DNA of 64,000 bases from Micromonospora sp. WMMD1155 (GTDB lineage Bacteria > Actinomycetota > Actinomycetes > Mycobacteriales > Micromonosporaceae). The stretch is from contig NZ_CP120742.1 of the NCBI RefSeq assembly GCF_029581275.1, positions 470,501 to 534,500 on the forward strand, in the 5' to 3' direction. Made by a program: the position numbers and the translations under genes. The notes below the pieces were generated by a model, which was not told the DNA's origin, ran no database searches, and saw only the letters and a list, made by a program, of their open reading frames with translations. Positions 62,321 to 64,000 of this stretch are shown in pieces (the first letter of the stretch is position 1; the number at the start of each line of letters is the position of its first letter).

Positions 62321-63202
62321 ATGCACGCGGATCAGGTCGACGTGGCGGTGGACGTGGTCGCCGCGCTGGTGGCCGAGCAGTTTCCCCGGTGGCGGGGTCT
62401 GCCGCTGCGTCCACTCGCCTCGACCGGCACGGTGAACGCCCTGTTCCGGCTCGGCACGGAGATCGTGCTGCGCTTTCCCCTGCGGCCCAGCGCCGATCCG
62501 GCAGTGCGCGCCGAGCTCGAACGGGAGCAGGAGCACGCGAGGATGCTCGCCACGCGTCTACCGGTCGCCGTGCCCGAACCGCTCGGCCTCGGCGGCCCGG
62601 GCGGGGGTTACCCCGGACCGTGGACGGTGTACCGCTGGATCGCCGGCGAGCCGATCCACCCCGGCCGGATCGACGACCTGGACGGCTTCGCGCGTGACCT
62701 GGCCGGCGTCGTGACCGCCCTGCGGACAATCGACACCGACGGTTGGGTCTGGTACGGGTCGGGTCGGGGTGGCCCGCTGGCCACGCAGGACGCCGGGGTG
62801 CGGATGGCCCTCTCCGTCAGCGGCGCGCTCACCGACACCGCTCGGCTGACCCAGGTGTGGGACCGCTGCCGCGACGTCCCGCGCCACGACACCGACGGGT
62901 GGATCCACGCTGACCTGATGCCGGGCAACCTATTGGTCCGGGACGGTCGACTGGCTGCCGTCATCGACCTGGAGACGGTCACGGTGGGCGACCCGGCGGT
63001 GGACCTGATGCCGGCGTGGAACTTGTTCGACGCCGGGTCACGGGAGACGTACCGGCGGGCGTTGGACGTGGACGACGCGACCTGGGAGCGCGGGCGCGGC
63101 TGGGCGCTGGGGCAGGCGATCAACGCGCTTCCGTACTACGTCCAGACAAATCCGGTGATGGCCGCGATCGCCCGGCGCACACTGCGGGCCGTACTCGAGT
63201 AG
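62321..63202 (+). CDS. Aminoglycoside phosphotransferase-family kinase
   Basis: A 293-residue APH/choline-kinase-fold protein. The N-lobe has RLGTEIVLRFPL (Lys-substituted) and Glu-rich helix EREQEHARML; the catalytic loop is WIHADLMPGNLLV (Brenner motif, Asp and Asn) and the metal Asp is VIDLETVTVGDP. The target may be a small molecule such as a sugar or a drug; there is no sign of a specific one. ATG 62321 or GTG 62315 start it. Confidence 0.87.
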   Translation: MHADQVDVAVDVVAALVAEQFPRWRGLPLRPLASTGTVNALFRLGTEIVLRFPLRPSADPAVRAELEREQEHARMLATRLPVAVPEPLGLGGPGGGYPGPWTVYRWIAGEPIHPGRIDDLDGFARDLAGVVTALRTIDTDGWVWYGSGRGGPLATQDAGVRMALSVSGALTDTARLTQVWDRCRDVPRHDTDGWIHADLMPGNLLVRDGRLAAVIDLETVTVGDPAVDLMPAWNLFDAGSRETYRRALDVDDATWERGRGWALGQAINALPYYVQTNPVMAAIARRTLRAVLE

Positions 63203-63225
63203 GCCCGTCGCGTACCGTCGACGCC

Positions 63226-63651
63226 GTGAGTGAGCCCGACGGCCGGACGTGGCGGGACCAGCAGCGGCAGGCGGTGCGCGCGCACGCCGACGCCGACGCG
63301 CGGCGGCGGGCCGTCGAGCAGGCCGAGGCGGCGAAGCTGGTGGCCTGGTTCGTGGCCGAGGCCACCCGGCGCGGGCTGCCTCCCACCCGCCTGGTCGCGC
63401 GCGGTTACGACGGCCGTGGGCGCTACCGGACCAGGCTGACCGGGTGGTACGTCGACCGGGCCGAGACCCGGGCGGTGGATGTGGACGGCCGGTTCCACCT
63501 GTTGAACGTCTCGGGCGGCCTGCGGGCCCGCCTGTTCGGCGTCGATCCGCAGCCCAGCCCGGCGCCGTTGGTCGTCGGGGCGGGTGGCCGCGACGGAGAG
63601 TCGATCCCGTTGCGGACGCTGCTCAGCCGCCTGTTAGACGACGAGGCTTGA
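63226..63651 (+). CDS. Conserved hypothetical protein
   Basis: A 141-residue soluble protein with a basic helical first half (TWRDQQRQAVRAHADADARR, then LVAWFVAEATRRGLPPTRLV) and a compact second half with GYDGRGRYRT and VDVDGRFHLLNV. It has no recognisable motif. GTG 63226 lies 23 bases after the phosphotransferase stop, so the two are probably cotranscribed. Confidence 0.65.
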   Translation: MSEPDGRTWRDQQRQAVRAHADADARRRAVEQAEAAKLVAWFVAEATRRGLPPTRLVARGYDGRGRYRTRLTGWYVDRAETRAVDVDGRFHLLNVSGGLRARLFGVDPQPSPAPLVVGAGGRDGESIPLRTLLSRLLDDEA

Positions 63652-64000
63652 CAGGCCCCACCAACGGGTCCACCGCACTGCGCGGGTGAGTAGCTCGGCC
63701 AGGACGATCAGGCCGCCGGCGGGCGGCCACCCCTGGATCCGCCCCGCCCTGCACGAGTGCCTGGGTGGTCCTGGGACCAGGGCTGCCGAACTGCCTCGAC
63801 GGCAGTGAAGGCACTTGGCGCTGCGCGCTGCACACCGAATATGGGTAACAGTCGTTTGTCCATAGTAGCGACCTCATATGATTGATTCATCCCGGTATGA
63901 CCGGTTCAACCCGAAGGTTCGAGTGGTGAATCTCGTACACATTGAAGAGAATCCTCGGCGCGTGGCGGGCAGCACCCGACCGGGGACGGCACCCTTCAGC
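63652..64000. other. Window end without supported gene
   Basis: The last 350 bases turn AT-richer from about 63830, a common sign of a promoter region. A frame beginning GTG 63926 (VNLVHIEENP...) runs off the edge with too few codons to judge. No repeat, hairpin or RNA gene was seen here. Confidence 0.45.

Noticed and set aside
63926..64000. Possible gene starting at the right edge
   Set aside because: Only 25 codons are visible, with no ribosome site or recognisable motif.

Overview
The window is chromosomal DNA of a high-GC filamentous actinobacterium. Dense, uniformly GC-rich coding sequence, frequent GTG starts, an F420-type oxidoreductase, a MhuD-like heme-degrading enzyme, a CebR-type cellulose operator and small GntR regulators all fit the Micromonosporaceae, most likely Micromonospora; the genus is an inference. 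No rRNA, tRNA, CRISPR array or intact transposon was seen.

Left part (1-28.9 kb): the 3' end of an HrpB-type helicase; a PP2C phosphatase; a secreted GH9 cellulase behind a perfect CebR box; a HAD hydrolase; a 7-bp microsatellite; a decayed gene; a DUF222-HNH nuclease under a LexA-like box; an MFS exporter; a five-gene minus-strand unit (DUF6343, semialdehyde dehydrogenase, flavin oxidoreductase, Na+/H+ antiporter, UBP zinc finger); cell-surface genes (SGNH esterase, EcsC, lysozyme-like protein, sortase with its substrate); ExoIII; mhuD; a mini-GntR module with three 17-bp iterons flanked by 81-bp palindromic repeats; trmB; a Ski2-like DUF3516 helicase; and a LacI/MFS pair followed by an aldo/keto reductase.

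Centre (28.9-38.9 kb) is the accessory-looking part. After an AT-richer 590-bp leader comes a tightly coupled seven-gene operon (split transketolase, double cupin, sugar-phosphate SIS isomerase, TreT-like glycosyltransferase, Fe/2OG dioxygenase, HAD phosphatase). It has the content of a small pathway making a modified, glycosylated sugar that I do not recognise. Next are a DUF998 membrane protein behind twin operators, a TnsA-like remnant, a conserved unknown gene behind a palindromic promoter, and a DUF559 gene broken by one TGA and bracketed by two copies of an 82-bp inverted repeat.

Right part (38.9-64 kb) is mostly housekeeping: an iron-siderophore ABC uptake operon with an IdeR-type iron box, YciI and cytidine deaminase, HrpA helicase, a LysR regulator divergent from sdhCAB, an alcohol dehydrogenase, an SDR, a class A beta-lactamase-like protein, an NAPE-PLD-type metallohydrolase, dGTPase, Tex with an RGG-like tail, and a phosphotransferase.

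Systems that work together: iron (siderophore uptake, heme degradation), cellulose use (CebR and GH9), surface anchoring (class F-like sortase and its substrate), aerobic respiration (sdhCAB under LysR), and the unassigned sugar operon, possibly with the LacI/MFS/AKR genes just before it.
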